Source of the DNA: an uncultured Croceicoccus sp.
GTDB lineage: Bacteria > Pseudomonadota > Alphaproteobacteria > Sphingomonadales > Sphingomonadaceae
Length of the DNA: 64,000 nt
Assembly: GCF_947496385.1 (NCBI RefSeq)
Contig: NZ_CANMCP010000003.1
Coordinates: 1 to 64,000, forward strand
Direction: 5' to 3'
A program made the position numbers and the translations under genes. A model generated the notes under the pieces. It searched no databases, was not told where the DNA came from, and was given only the letters and a program-made list of their open reading frames with translations. Positions 54,972-63,573 of the stretch are shown here, piece after piece (the first letter of the stretch is position 1; the number at the start of each line of letters is the position of its first letter).

Positions 54972-56195
54972 TTGGCAAAGGATACCGAATACAGGACCGC
55001 GACCCGGCTCGTGGAGGCCGGCCGGAAATCCGCCTATACCAGCGTGCCGGGGCTTGCCGGGGGGGTCGTCAATCCGCCCGTCTGGCGCGCGAGCACGCAT
55101 CTTTACGAGGATACCGCCGCGCTCGCCGCCGGGCCGAAGACGAACGAGGATGGCCGGTTTTTCTACGGCCGGCGCGGCGGGCCGACGCAATGGGCTTTGG
55201 CGGAGGCGCTGACCGCGCTGGAGCCGGGGGCGGCGGGGACCATGCTCTACCCCTCCGGCGTGGCGGCGATCGCGGGTGCGCTGCTTGCCGTGCTGCGGCC
55301 GGGCGACAGGCTGCTCATCACCGACAATGCCTATGACCCGAGCCGGAACCTGGGCCTGGGGCTTTTGAAGACGTTTGGCGTGACGACGCAATTCTTCGAC
55401 CCGCTCGACCATGCAGCCTTTGCCGAGGCGTGCGGCGAAGGAGTCGCGGCGGTCCTGCTCGAAAATCCGGGCAGCCTGACGATGGAGGTGTGCGACGTGC
55501 CCGCGCTCGCGCACATCGCGCATGACCATGATGCGGTCGTGCTGATCGACAACACATGGGCCGGGCCGACGGGATTCGCCGCCCTGCCGCATGGTTGCGA
55601 CGGATCGATCCTTGCGCTCACGAAACATGTGGGCGGGCATTCCGATCTCATGATGGGGTCGGTGACGGCGAACGAACGCCTCTATCCCCGGATCCGCCGC
55701 ACGGCGCAGGCACTGGGCCACGTGGTGTCGCCCGACGATGCGGCGCTGGCGCTGCGCGGGCTTCGCACGCTCGACCTCAGGCTGCGGCAGCAGGCGGCCT
55801 CGGCCCTGCGCATCGCGCAATGGCTGGCCGCGCGGGACGAGGTCGCCGCCGTGCTGTGCCCGATGATGGAGGGCGCGCCGGGGCACGATCTGTGGTCGCG
55901 CGACTTTACCGGGGGCTGCGGGCTGTTCAGCTTTGTCCTCAAGGGCCGGGACGCCGCCGCGCGCGCCCGCTTCATCGACGCGCTGTCCCTGTTCGGCATC
56001 GGCTATAGCTGGGGCGGGTATGAAAGCCTTGCCCTCCCGGTGGATCCGCGCGCGAACCGCTCCGTCCGTCCGTGGCCGCCGGCCGGGATGGGCGAGGACG
56101 ATACGCTGGCGATCCGGCTGTCGATCGGGCTGGAGGATACAGGCGACCTCATCGCCGACCTTGCGAATGGTTTTGCCGCGATGGAGAACGCCTGA
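54972..56195 (+). CDS. metC: Cystathionine beta-lyase
   Basis: A 407-residue PLP enzyme of the Cys/Met metabolism family, converting cystathionine to homocysteine, pyruvate and ammonia. PLP motifs are [25 protein letters not shown] and the lysine Lys218 in [35 protein letters not shown] binds the phosphate across the dimer. The likely start is the TTG at 54972, two bases after the sseA stop ([17 protein letters not shown]). A related activity such as methionine gamma-lyase is less likely from these motifs. The stop overlaps the MscS gene start (TGATG). Confidence 0.9.
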   Translation: MAKDTEYRTATRLVEAGRKSAYTSVPGLAGGVVNPPVWRASTHLYEDTAALAAGPKTNEDGRFFYGRRGGPTQWALAEALTALEPGAAGTMLYPSGVAAIAGALLAVLRPGDRLLITDNAYDPSRNLGLGLLKTFGVTTQFFDPLDHAAFAEACGEGVAAVLLENPGSLTMEVCDVPALAHIAHDHDAVVLIDNTWAGPTGFAALPHGCDGSILALTKHVGGHSDLMMGSVTANERLYPRIRRTAQALGHVVSPDDAALALRGLRTLDLRLRQQAASALRIAQWLAARDEVAAVLCPMMEGAPGHDLWSRDFTGGCGLFSFVLKGRDAAARARFIDALSLFGIGYSWGGYESLALPVDPRANRSVRPWPPAGMGEDDTLAIRLSIGLEDTGDLIADLANGFAAMENA

Positions 56196-57385
56196 TGTCC
56201 GGCAATCCGCTCGCGGTTCCCACCCCCATTCCCACGCCGACGGACATGCCCGCTGGCGCCGATGCGACCGCCGATGAAACGGTCATGGAAACGGCCACCG
56301 CCGTCAGCCGCGCCGCCGACACCGCGAGCCAGGCCGTCGGCGGCGAGCCGCTCATCATGCCGTCCCCCACCCCCACGGCCGAAGCGCCCGACGCCGTCAG
56401 CGGCGCCGACGAAATCCGCGAGGCGGTCGCGAGCCAGAACCTCACCATCGGCGAGATGATCGGTCAGCTCGATGCGATCGGCTTCACGGTGGGCGATACG
56501 CGGTTCTCGCTGTGGACCGTGCTGCTGGTGGCGATCGTGATCGTCGGCGTGTTCGTGCTGGCCCGGCTCGGCAGCCGTCTGGGGTCGAGCGCGGTGGGCA
56601 AGCTCAACCGGTTGAGCCCGACGCAGACGCTGCTCGCCGAAAAGCTCATCACGCTGGGCGTGTGGGCGATGGCGATCCTGATCGGGGTCGATATTCTCGG
56701 CATCGACCTCACCGCGCTGGCCGTGTTTTCGGGTGCGTTCGGTCTTGCCATCGGTTTCGGGCTTCAGAAAACCTTCGGCAATCTGATCGCGGGGATGATC
56801 CTGCTCATGGACCGTTCGATCAAGCCGGGCGACGTCATCGCCGTCGCCGACCAGACCGGCAATGAAAGCTTTGGCCAGATTCGCAAGATCGGCATTCGCG
56901 CCGTGTCGGTGACCACCCGCGACGAACGCGAATATCTGATCCCGAACGAAAACCTGATGATCAACCAGGTCGAGAACTGGTCCTATTCCAGCCGGAACGT
57001 GCGGTTTCAGATTCCCGTCGGCATCTCCTACAGCTGCGATATCGCACTGGCCGAGGAATTGATGCTGGAGGCCGCGAAAAGTTCGAAGCGCGTGCTGCAG
57101 ATGCCCGCCCCATCGGTGTGGCTGTCGGGTTATGGCGACAGCTCGGTCGATTTCGTCATCCATTGCTGGATCCGCGATCCGGAGGAAGGCGTCGGCAATG
57201 TGAAATCCGAGGTGCTGAAAAAGCTGTGGTATCTGTTTCAGGATGCCGGCGTCGAAATTCCGTTTCCGCAGCGCGACATCAACCTGCGCAATAACGAACA
57301 GTTCGAACAGATCATCGCCGCCCTGTCGCAACGCATGGAGCAGCGCGCACAGGACACGAAGGATACGGGCGAACCCTCCGCATAA
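56195..57385 (+). CDS. MscS-family mechanosensitive channel
   Basis: A 396-residue small-conductance mechanosensitive channel. The first 100 residues are a Pro-, Thr- and Ala-rich region without structure. Three membrane segments follow, the last being the pore helix AVFSGAFGLAIGFGLQKTFGNLIAGM. The beta domain has RSIKPGDVIAV and IRAVSVTTRDEREYLIPNENLM, and the C-terminal domain has FVIHCWIRDP. It releases solutes on osmotic downshock. The start overlaps the metC stop by one base (TGATG). The link to sulfur genes on both sides appears only positional. Confidence 0.9.
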   Translation: MSGNPLAVPTPIPTPTDMPAGADATADETVMETATAVSRAADTASQAVGGEPLIMPSPTPTAEAPDAVSGADEIREAVASQNLTIGEMIGQLDAIGFTVGDTRFSLWTVLLVAIVIVGVFVLARLGSRLGSSAVGKLNRLSPTQTLLAEKLITLGVWAMAILIGVDILGIDLTALAVFSGAFGLAIGFGLQKTFGNLIAGMILLMDRSIKPGDVIAVADQTGNESFGQIRKIGIRAVSVTTRDEREYLIPNENLMINQVENWSYSSRNVRFQIPVGISYSCDIALAEELMLEAAKSSKRVLQMPAPSVWLSGYGDSSVDFVIHCWIRDPEEGVGNVKSEVLKKLWYLFQDAGVEIPFPQRDINLRNNEQFEQIIAALSQRMEQRAQDTKDTGEPSA

Positions 57386-57454
57386 AGCGCAGCTAGCCCC
57401 CCGCCAAACAGTTCTGGCTGGCGTTCCTCGCCTGCTGCGACCATTTTGCCGAGC

Positions 57455-58225
57455 ATGAGCGAAAACGCAAACCCTGGACGGGTGTATCTCGTCGGCGCCG
57501 GGCCGGGCGATCCCGAATTGCTGACCCTGCGGGCGGCGCGCCTGTTGATGGCGGCGCGCATCGTCGTGCATGACGGGCTGGTCGATCCTTCGATCCTCGC
57601 CATGGCACACCGCGATGCGCGGCTGATTTCGGTGGCGAAGCGCCGCGCCTACCATTCCGTGCCGCAGGACGAGATCTGTGCTCTGCTCGTGCGCGAGGCG
57701 CTCGCCGGCCATGACGTGGTGCGGTTGAAGGGCGGCGATCCCTTCGTCTTCGGACGCGGAGGCGAGGAGGCGGAGGCCTGCCGCGCCGCCGGCGTTCCGG
57801 TCGAAATCGTGCCGGGGATCAGCGCCGCCAATGCAGCCGGCGCCGCCGCCGCGATCCCCCTCACCCATCGCGACCATGCCAGCATCGTCAGCTTCGTCGC
57901 GGGACAGTGCAAGGGATTGAGTGAGCAGGACTGGACCGGGCTTGCGGGCGTGGGCCGCACGCTCGTCATCTACATGGGCGTGAAGACCGCGCCGCAGATC
58001 GCGGAAAAGCTGATGGCGGACGGATTGTCGCCCGCCATGCCGGTGGCGGTCATCGAAAACGCGGCGCGCCCCGATATGCGCGTCCTGCGCGGATCGCTCG
58101 CCGGTCTGCCCGCGATGGTCGAGGATGAAAAGGTCCGCAGCCCCGCGCTGATCGTGATCGGAGAGGTAACGCGGGGCCGGGCGGATGCGCCGCTGGCCGC
58201 GCTGGCAACGGGAATGGCATCATGA
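57455..58225 (+). CDS. cobA: Uroporphyrinogen-III C-methyltransferase
   Basis: A 256-residue SAM-dependent methyltransferase that makes precorrin-2, the first step to siroheme and cobalamin. Signatures are VYLVGAGPGDPELLTLRAARLL (start), VVRLKGGDPFVFGRGGEEAEA and VPGISAANAAGAAAAIPLTHRDH. It contains no CysG dehydrogenase/ferrochelatase part, so siroheme must be finished by another protein. Its position before cysI indicates siroheme supply for sulfite reductase. ATG 57455 was preferred to a TTG nine bases upstream. It overlaps the DUF2849 gene by four bases. Confidence 0.93.
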   Translation: MSENANPGRVYLVGAGPGDPELLTLRAARLLMAARIVVHDGLVDPSILAMAHRDARLISVAKRRAYHSVPQDEICALLVREALAGHDVVRLKGGDPFVFGRGGEEAEACRAAGVPVEIVPGISAANAAGAAAAIPLTHRDHASIVSFVAGQCKGLSEQDWTGLAGVGRTLVIYMGVKTAPQIAEKLMADGLSPAMPVAVIENAARPDMRVLRGSLAGLPAMVEDEKVRSPALIVIGEVTRGRADAPLAALATGMAS

Positions 58226-58518
58226 AGATCTTGACGGGCAACGATTTGAAAACCGGCGACGTCGTGTGGTGGGACGGTGCGGACTGGGTCCGCGACGTGA
58301 ACGCATCCGTCGATGTCGGCGACCGCGCCGATGAAATCGCCGCGCGCGAAGAGGCGGCACGCCGCGTCAACGTGCCCTATGCCATCGATGCGGAGCGGAC
58401 CGATGACGGTATCCGCCCCGCCCATATCAAGGATCGCGTTCGCGCGCTCGGCCCCACGGTCCGCATGGACCTGACCCGGCGCCCCGATGACGCCAATGCC
58501 GCAGACTGGGTGGTTTGA
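58222..58518 (+). CDS. DUF2849 family protein
   Basis: A 98-residue protein of the DUF2849 family. It begins MKILTGNDLKTGDVVWWDGADWV and has HIKDRVRALGPTVRMDL near the end. This family is found almost only beside cobA and cysI in alphaproteobacteria, so a part in sulfite reduction or siroheme handling is likely, but its biochemistry is unknown to me. The ATG overlaps the cobA stop (ATGA) and the stop lies one base before the cysI start. Confidence 0.9.
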   Translation: MKILTGNDLKTGDVVWWDGADWVRDVNASVDVGDRADEIAAREEAARRVNVPYAIDAERTDDGIRPAHIKDRVRALGPTVRMDLTRRPDDANAADWVV

Positions 58519-58519
58519 A

Positions 58520-60154
58520 ATGTACAAATACGACACTTACGATCAGCAGATGGTCGACACGCGCGTCGCGGAATTCCGCGATCAGACGCGCCGCCGCCTG
58601 TCCGGCGAACTGAGCGAGGACCAGTTCAAGCCACTCCGGCTCATGAACGGGCTCTACCTGCAATTGCACGCCTACATGCTGCGCGTGGCGGTGCCCTATG
58701 GCACGCTGAATGGTGAGCAGATGCGCATGCTGGCAAGAATCGCGGACAAGTACGACCGCGGCTACGGCCATTTCACCACCCGCCAGAATATTCAGTATAA
58801 CTGGATCAAGCTGGAGGATGCGCCCGACATTCTCGCCGATCTGGCGACGGTGGAAATGCACGCCATCCAGACCAGCGGCAATTGCATCCGCAACATCAGT
58901 TCGGACCATTTCGCCGGCGCCGCCGCGGACGAGGTGACGGACCCGCGCCCCTATGCCGAGCTGCTTCGCCAATGGTCGAGCTTCCACCCGGAATTCAGCT
59001 ATCTCCCGCGCAAGTTCAAGATTGCCGTCATCGCGTCGGATACCGACCGCGCGGCGATGCGCCTGCACGACATCGGCATTCAGATCGTGACGAACGACGC
59101 GGGCGAGCTGGGCTGTGCGTTCTACATCGGCGGGGGCATGGGCCGCACGCCGATGGTCGCGCCGCTTATCCGCGATTTCGTGCCGCTCGACGAGATGGTC
59201 ACCTATTGCGAGGCGGCGCTGCGCGTCTACAACCGCCACGGCCGCCGCGACAACAAGTACAAGGCGCGTATCAAGATCCTCGTCCATGAAATGGGCAAGG
59301 ATGAATATGCCCGCCAGGTCGAGGAAGAATTCGCGCATCTCAAAGGCGAAGGCATCGAACCGCCCCTCGCCGAGCTCGACCGTATCCGCGAATATTTCGC
59401 CGATCCTGCGTTCAAGAGCGACCTGCCCGACGACATCGACCGCAGCGATCCCGATTTCGCGCTGTGGGCCGACCGCAACACGGTTGCGCACAAGGCACCG
59501 GGCTATGTCGCCGCGGTCATCAGCCTGAAGCCCGTCGGCGGCATTCCGGGCGATGCCAGCACCGCGCAGATGCAGGTGATGGCCGACCTCGCCACGCGCT
59601 ACAGCTTCGACGAATGCCGCGTGACGCATACGCAGAACATCGTCCTGCCGCATGTGGAGAAGGGTCAGCTTTACGAGCTGTTCAAGGAGCTGGACGCCGC
59701 TGGCCTCGCCACGCCCAACCTCGATCAGATCGGCGACATCATCGCGTGTCCCGGCCTCGATTACTGCAGCCTTGCCAACGCGCGCTCGATCCCGCTGGCG
59801 CAGAAGATCGCCACGCGTTTTGCCGAAAACGGCAAGGGCGACACGCTGGGCGAGCTGAAGCTCAAGATTTCGGGCTGCATCAATGCCTGCGGGCATCACC
59901 ATGCCGGGCACATCGGCATCCTGGGCGTCGATCGCAAAGGGACGGAGAATTACCAGCTCCTGCTCGGCGGGAGCGAGGCGGCGGATACCTCGCTCGCCAA
60001 GATCACCGGCCCCGGTTTCGACGAGGACGGCATCGTCGACGCGATCGAGACCACGACCGATGTCTATCTGGCACAGCGCGAGGACGGCGAACGTTTCCTC
60101 GACACCTATCGCCGCATCGGCATGACCCCGTTCAAGGAAGCGCTTTATGGTTGA
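58520..60154 (+). CDS. cysI: Nitrite/sulfite reductase hemoprotein
   Basis: A 544-residue siroheme and 4Fe-4S enzyme reducing sulfite to sulfide. The two ferredoxin-like halves are visible (GHFTTRQNIQYNWIKLED; RVTHTQNIVLPHV), and the cluster and siroheme ligands are CPGLDYC and CINACGHHH. SGNCIRNI marks the substrate pocket. It is the single-polypeptide type related to plant ferredoxin-dependent enzymes and needs no CysJ neighbour. cobA and DUF2849 precede it; DUF934 overlaps its end by eight bases. Its neighbours favour sulfite over nitrite as substrate. Confidence 0.94.
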   Translation: MYKYDTYDQQMVDTRVAEFRDQTRRRLSGELSEDQFKPLRLMNGLYLQLHAYMLRVAVPYGTLNGEQMRMLARIADKYDRGYGHFTTRQNIQYNWIKLEDAPDILADLATVEMHAIQTSGNCIRNISSDHFAGAAADEVTDPRPYAELLRQWSSFHPEFSYLPRKFKIAVIASDTDRAAMRLHDIGIQIVTNDAGELGCAFYIGGGMGRTPMVAPLIRDFVPLDEMVTYCEAALRVYNRHGRRDNKYKARIKILVHEMGKDEYARQVEEEFAHLKGEGIEPPLAELDRIREYFADPAFKSDLPDDIDRSDPDFALWADRNTVAHKAPGYVAAVISLKPVGGIPGDASTAQMQVMADLATRYSFDECRVTHTQNIVLPHVEKGQLYELFKELDAAGLATPNLDQIGDIIACPGLDYCSLANARSIPLAQKIATRFAENGKGDTLGELKLKISGCINACGHHHAGHIGILGVDRKGTENYQLLLGGSEAADTSLAKITGPGFDEDGIVDAIETTTDVYLAQREDGERFLDTYRRIGMTPFKEALYG

Positions 60155-60641
60155 GCAGACGCAGATGGAAAGCGAAGGGCGCGGGCCGGACGCCGGCAAT
60201 GTGCTGCGCCTTCGCGAGGATGAAGGCACCGCCGAACCCGCCGTCACGGTCGAGGCGTTCGCCGGGCAGACCAACGCCAGCGCCGTCCGCATCGAACCGG
60301 GCGAGGATGCGCGCGAGTTGATCCCCCATATCGGCCGCATCGCACGGGTCGAGGTGAATTTTCCCGCGTTCGGCGACGGGCGCGGCTATTCCGCGGCACG
60401 AATCCTGCGCGAGGCGGGCTATGACGGGGAAATGCGCGCGGTCGGCGACGTGCTGGTCGATCAGATCGCCTATATGCGCCGCTGCGGTTTTGACGCGTTC
60501 GAACCCGATGCGCCGTTCAATCCCGGCGATGCCGAGGCAGCGCTCAACCGCTGGAACGATGTGTATCAGAAGACAGTCGATGGCCGCACGCCGATCTGGG
60601 CGCTGCGCCATGGGCGGAAAGACGGGGCCGTTGATGGCTGA
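60147..60641 (+). CDS. DUF934 family protein
   Basis: A 164-residue protein of the DUF934 family. The conserved core is VEVNFPAFGDGRGYSAARILRE and VGDVLVDQIAYMRRCGFDAFE. It regularly lies between cysI and cysH in alpha- and betaproteobacteria and is thought to help sulfite reduction, perhaps as an electron-transfer or assembly factor; no activity is proven to my knowledge. It overlaps cysI by eight and cysH by eight bases, so the three genes are translationally linked. Confidence 0.9.
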   Translation: MVEQTQMESEGRGPDAGNVLRLREDEGTAEPAVTVEAFAGQTNASAVRIEPGEDARELIPHIGRIARVEVNFPAFGDGRGYSAARILREAGYDGEMRAVGDVLVDQIAYMRRCGFDAFEPDAPFNPGDAEAALNRWNDVYQKTVDGRTPIWALRHGRKDGAVDG

Positions 60642-61425
60642 TGCTGCCCGCCGCCCGGACCGGATCGACACCGCCCCGCGCTTTACGGAGGCGGATGCCG
60701 CCGCGCTGAATGCGCAATATTCGGGTGCCTCGGCGCAGGACATCCTGCGCGCCGTGTTGAAGGATGGCGTGGCGGGGCGCGTTGCCATGGTGTCGAGCTT
60801 TGGCGCGGAGAGTGCAGCGCTCCTGCATCTCGTGGCGCAGGTGGATGCCGATGCGCCGGTGCTGTTCCTGGAAACGGGGAAGCATTTTCCCGAAACGCTC
60901 GCCTATCGCGATACGCTGGTCGATGCGCTTGGGCTGACCGGGCTGGTCAATCTCTACCCCGATAAGGCTGCGCTCGCGGCGAAGGATGATACCGGGCTGC
61001 GTTGGTCCTATGATCCCGATGGCTGCTGCGAAATTCGCAAGGTGTTGCCGCTGGCCGACGCGCTGGCCGGGTATGATGCGTCGATCACGGGTCGCAAGGC
61101 GTTTCAGTCGGAAACGCGTGCCGACCTGCCCGTGTTCGAGGTGGACACCTCCGACACGGCTGGGCGTTTGAAGGTGAACCCGATCATCGGCTGGTCCAAG
61201 GACGATATCGAGGCCTATATGACCGAGCACGACCTGCCGCGTCACCCGCTGGTCGAGCAGGGCTACCCCTCCATCGGCTGCTCCCCCTGCACCAGCAAGG
61301 TCGCGCCGGGCGAGGATCCGCGTTCGGGCCGGTGGCGCGGTTGGGACAAGACCGAATGCGGCATCCATGCGGTGCCGGGCGCCGACGGCGACGAATTGCC
61401 GCCGGGGTTCGAACCGGCCTTCTAG
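60634..61425 (+). CDS. cysH: APS-type phosphosulfate reductase
   Basis: A 263-residue assimilatory reductase. The pyrophosphatase-like loop VSSFGAESAALLHLV (53-67) binds the substrate. Two cysteine pairs, Cys131-Cys132 (GCCEIRK) and Cys216/Cys219 (GCSPCT), bind a 4Fe-4S cluster, and Cys242 in TECGIH is catalytic. The cluster pairs mark it as an adenylyl-sulfate (APS) reductase, in contrast to the cluster-free PAPS enzyme of E. coli. It supplies sulfite to CysI. It is the last gene of the operon starting at cobA and converges on an epimerase-like gene. Confidence 0.95.
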   Translation: MADAARRPDRIDTAPRFTEADAAALNAQYSGASAQDILRAVLKDGVAGRVAMVSSFGAESAALLHLVAQVDADAPVLFLETGKHFPETLAYRDTLVDALGLTGLVNLYPDKAALAAKDDTGLRWSYDPDGCCEIRKVLPLADALAGYDASITGRKAFQSETRADLPVFEVDTSDTAGRLKVNPIIGWSKDDIEAYMTEHDLPRHPLVEQGYPSIGCSPCTSKVAPGEDPRSGRWRGWDKTECGIHAVPGADGDELPPGFEPAF

Positions 61426-61458
61426 ACCGCCCGAACTAGACCGGCCTTACGCGCGCGG

Positions 61459-62364
61459 TCACAGCCAGCCTTGCGCCCGGTACCAGCGCGCGGTTTCCGC
61501 CAGCCCCTCGCGCGTGTCGATCTCCGCCTGCCACAGCGCACGCGGCGGCCTGCATTCCGCCCGCGCGGTCCAGTTCGGATGCAACATGTAGCCCACCCGG
61601 TCCGGCGTCAGCTTCGCGCCTGCTCCGCGCATCATCCGGTCGCCCTGCGCGGCGAGGCGCAGCAACGCCGCCGGCACGTGGACGGGTCGCACCCGGCGCC
61701 CCATCGCGGCGCCGATCGCCCGCGCCATCTCCGCATGGCTCCACCCGTTTTCGCGTCCGTCGTCGGGCTCCAGCACGGCGCCATCCTGCGTCGCATCCCC
61801 CGCGAGGATCAGCAGCAGGCGCGACAGATCGCCGACGTGGATCATCGAGGTGCGCCCCGGTGGCGGCAGGGGAACGATGCCCGTCTTCGCCGCCTTGAAC
61901 AATTCGAACATTTCGGTGTCGCGCGGCCCGTAAACGGCGGGCGGGCGCACGATGACCCAGCCAGGCTCACCCGCGGTGACGAGGCTCTCGGCTCCATGCT
62001 TCGATTGGCCGTAGTGCGAAAGCGACGGCTCACGCGCGGCGAGGGAGGAGACGTGGACGAAACGCGCGACGCCCTCCTCCCGCGCGGCGTCGAGGACATT
62101 GCGCGTGCCCTCCACATTACCGGCGTGAAAGCCCGCCGCATCGGGCGCATTGACCACGCCCGCGACATGGATCACCGCGTCGGCCCCGGCGCATAATTCG
62201 CGCAAGGCCGCCCTGTCTGCAAGATCGCCGCGCACCCAGTCCACCCCGCTCCGCGGCGCCTGTTCCCGCCGGGTCAGCGCCGCGATGGCATGCCCCTCCC
62301 CCGACGCGAGATCGAGCAGCGTGGAGCCGACAAAGCCCGTCGCCCCGGTGATGGCGATCCGCAT
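61459..62364 (-). CDS. NAD-dependent epimerase/dehydratase family protein
   Basis: A 301-residue extended short-chain dehydrogenase. The dinucleotide motif ITGATGFVGSTL (4-15) is complete, and the catalytic YxxxK is present as YGQSK, with SSLA upstream of it as the Ser site. VIVRPPAVYGPRD is the usual substrate strand. The reaction is not predictable; candidates are sugar-nucleotide or sterol/flavonoid-like reductases. It lies 24 bases downstream of proB in the same direction and may be co-transcribed with it. Confidence 0.88.
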   Translation of the reverse strand: MRIAITGATGFVGSTLLDLASGEGHAIAALTRREQAPRSGVDWVRGDLADRAALRELCAGADAVIHVAGVVNAPDAAGFHAGNVEGTRNVLDAAREEGVARFVHVSSLAAREPSLSHYGQSKHGAESLVTAGEPGWVIVRPPAVYGPRDTEMFELFKAAKTGIVPLPPPGRTSMIHVGDLSRLLLILAGDATQDGAVLEPDDGRENGWSHAEMARAIGAAMGRRVRPVHVPAALLRLAAQGDRMMRGAGAKLTPDRVGYMLHPNWTARAECRPPRALWQAEIDTREGLAETARWYRAQGWL

Positions 62365-62388
62365 CGCCGTCCTACCGGGCGGCGTGGG

Positions 62389-63537
62389 TCACAGCAGGAC
62401 CATCTGGTCGCGATGCACGACCGCCGACTTCGGCTCATATCCGAGCAGGCTGGCCTGATCACTCGAATGGCTGCCGAGGATGAGGCGGCATTCCTCCGCG
62501 TCATATTCGGTCAGCCCCTTGGCAATGTCGCGGTCGCGATCGTCGCGGATCATGACCGGGTCGCCCTTCTCGAACTCGCCGGACACCGCGGTGATGCCCT
62601 TGGCGAGGAGACTGCCGCCCGCCTGCAGCGCGATGGCCGCGCCCGCGTCAACGATAAGCTCGCCCTTCATCTGCATGCGCCCGCCGATATAGGCCTTGCG
62701 CGCGCCATCGCTGCGCCGGGGCAGGAACAGCGTCCCGATCCCCTCCTCCAATGCGCGGCGGACGGGATGATCGTGGAACCCGTTTGCAATGACCAGCGCA
62801 ATGCCGGCCCGCTCCGCGATTTCGGCGGCTTTCAGCTTCGTCGTCATGCCGCCGGTGCCCAGGCCCGATGCGCTGCCGCCGTCGGCCATGGCGTGCAATT
62901 CGTCGGTGACGCCGCGCACGACAGGCACGCGCTTTGCCTTGGGATCCTTGGGATTGCGGTCGAACAGGCCGTCCACGTCGGAGAGCAGCACCACCGCATC
63001 GGCATCGGCGGCCTGCGCCACGCGCGCGGCGAGCCGGTCATTGTCGCCGAAACGCAGCTTGGCCGTCGCGACCGAATCGTTCTCGTTCACCACGGGCACG
63101 ACGCCGGCCTCCAGCAGGCGGGCGATCGCGGCGGCGGCATTCAGATAGCGGCGGCGATCCTCCAGATCCTCCAGCGTGACGAGCAATTGCGCCGCGATCA
63201 GATCATGCCGGCCCAACACTTCGGACCAGATACCGCCGAGCTCGATCTGCCCCACGGCGGCGGACGCCTGCGCATCGGGGAGGCTGCCGCGCCCGCCCTT
63301 GTCAAAGCCCAGCCGCGCGGCGCCGAGCGCAGTCGCGCCGGAGCTGACGACGATCACTTCCTGTCCGCGCGCACGGGCGTGGGCGATTTCGTCGGCCAGC
63401 CCGGCGAGCCATTCGCGCCGCGGCTGTCCCTCCGCATCGACGAGCAGGGCGGACCCCACCTTGAAAACGATGCGCGGGCATGAAGAGGACCGGGCCAGAT
63501 CGCCCAGCGTGGTGATGGTATCGCGAGTCACGTTCAT
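62389..63537 (-). CDS. proB: Glutamate 5-kinase
   Basis: A 382-residue kinase that phosphorylates glutamate in the first step of proline synthesis. The amino acid kinase domain has IVFKVGSALLVD, VIVVSSGATALGA, VPVVNENDSVAT, FGDNDRLAARVA and GLGTGGMTTKLKAA, which bind ATP and glutamate. A C-terminal PUA domain starts near residue 285. Proline often serves as an osmolyte and this step is usually feedback-inhibited. It follows obgE by 36 bases, a frequent pairing in alphaproteobacteria. Confidence 0.95.
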   Translation of the reverse strand: MNVTRDTITTLGDLARSSSCPRIVFKVGSALLVDAEGQPRREWLAGLADEIAHARARGQEVIVVSSGATALGAARLGFDKGGRGSLPDAQASAAVGQIELGGIWSEVLGRHDLIAAQLLVTLEDLEDRRRYLNAAAAIARLLEAGVVPVVNENDSVATAKLRFGDNDRLAARVAQAADADAVVLLSDVDGLFDRNPKDPKAKRVPVVRGVTDELHAMADGGSASGLGTGGMTTKLKAAEIAERAGIALVIANGFHDHPVRRALEEGIGTLFLPRRSDGARKAYIGGRMQMKGELIVDAGAAIALQAGGSLLAKGITAVSGEFEKGDPVMIRDDRDRDIAKGLTEYDAEECRLILGSHSSDQASLLGYEPKSAVVHRDQMVLL

Positions 63538-63573
63538 AATGGGTGCCTAGAGCATGGGTGTGTTAACTTAAAG

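Noticed and set aside
57386-57454. Riboswitch before cobA
   Set aside because: The gap is under 70 bases and has no cobalamin-type box that I can recognise.
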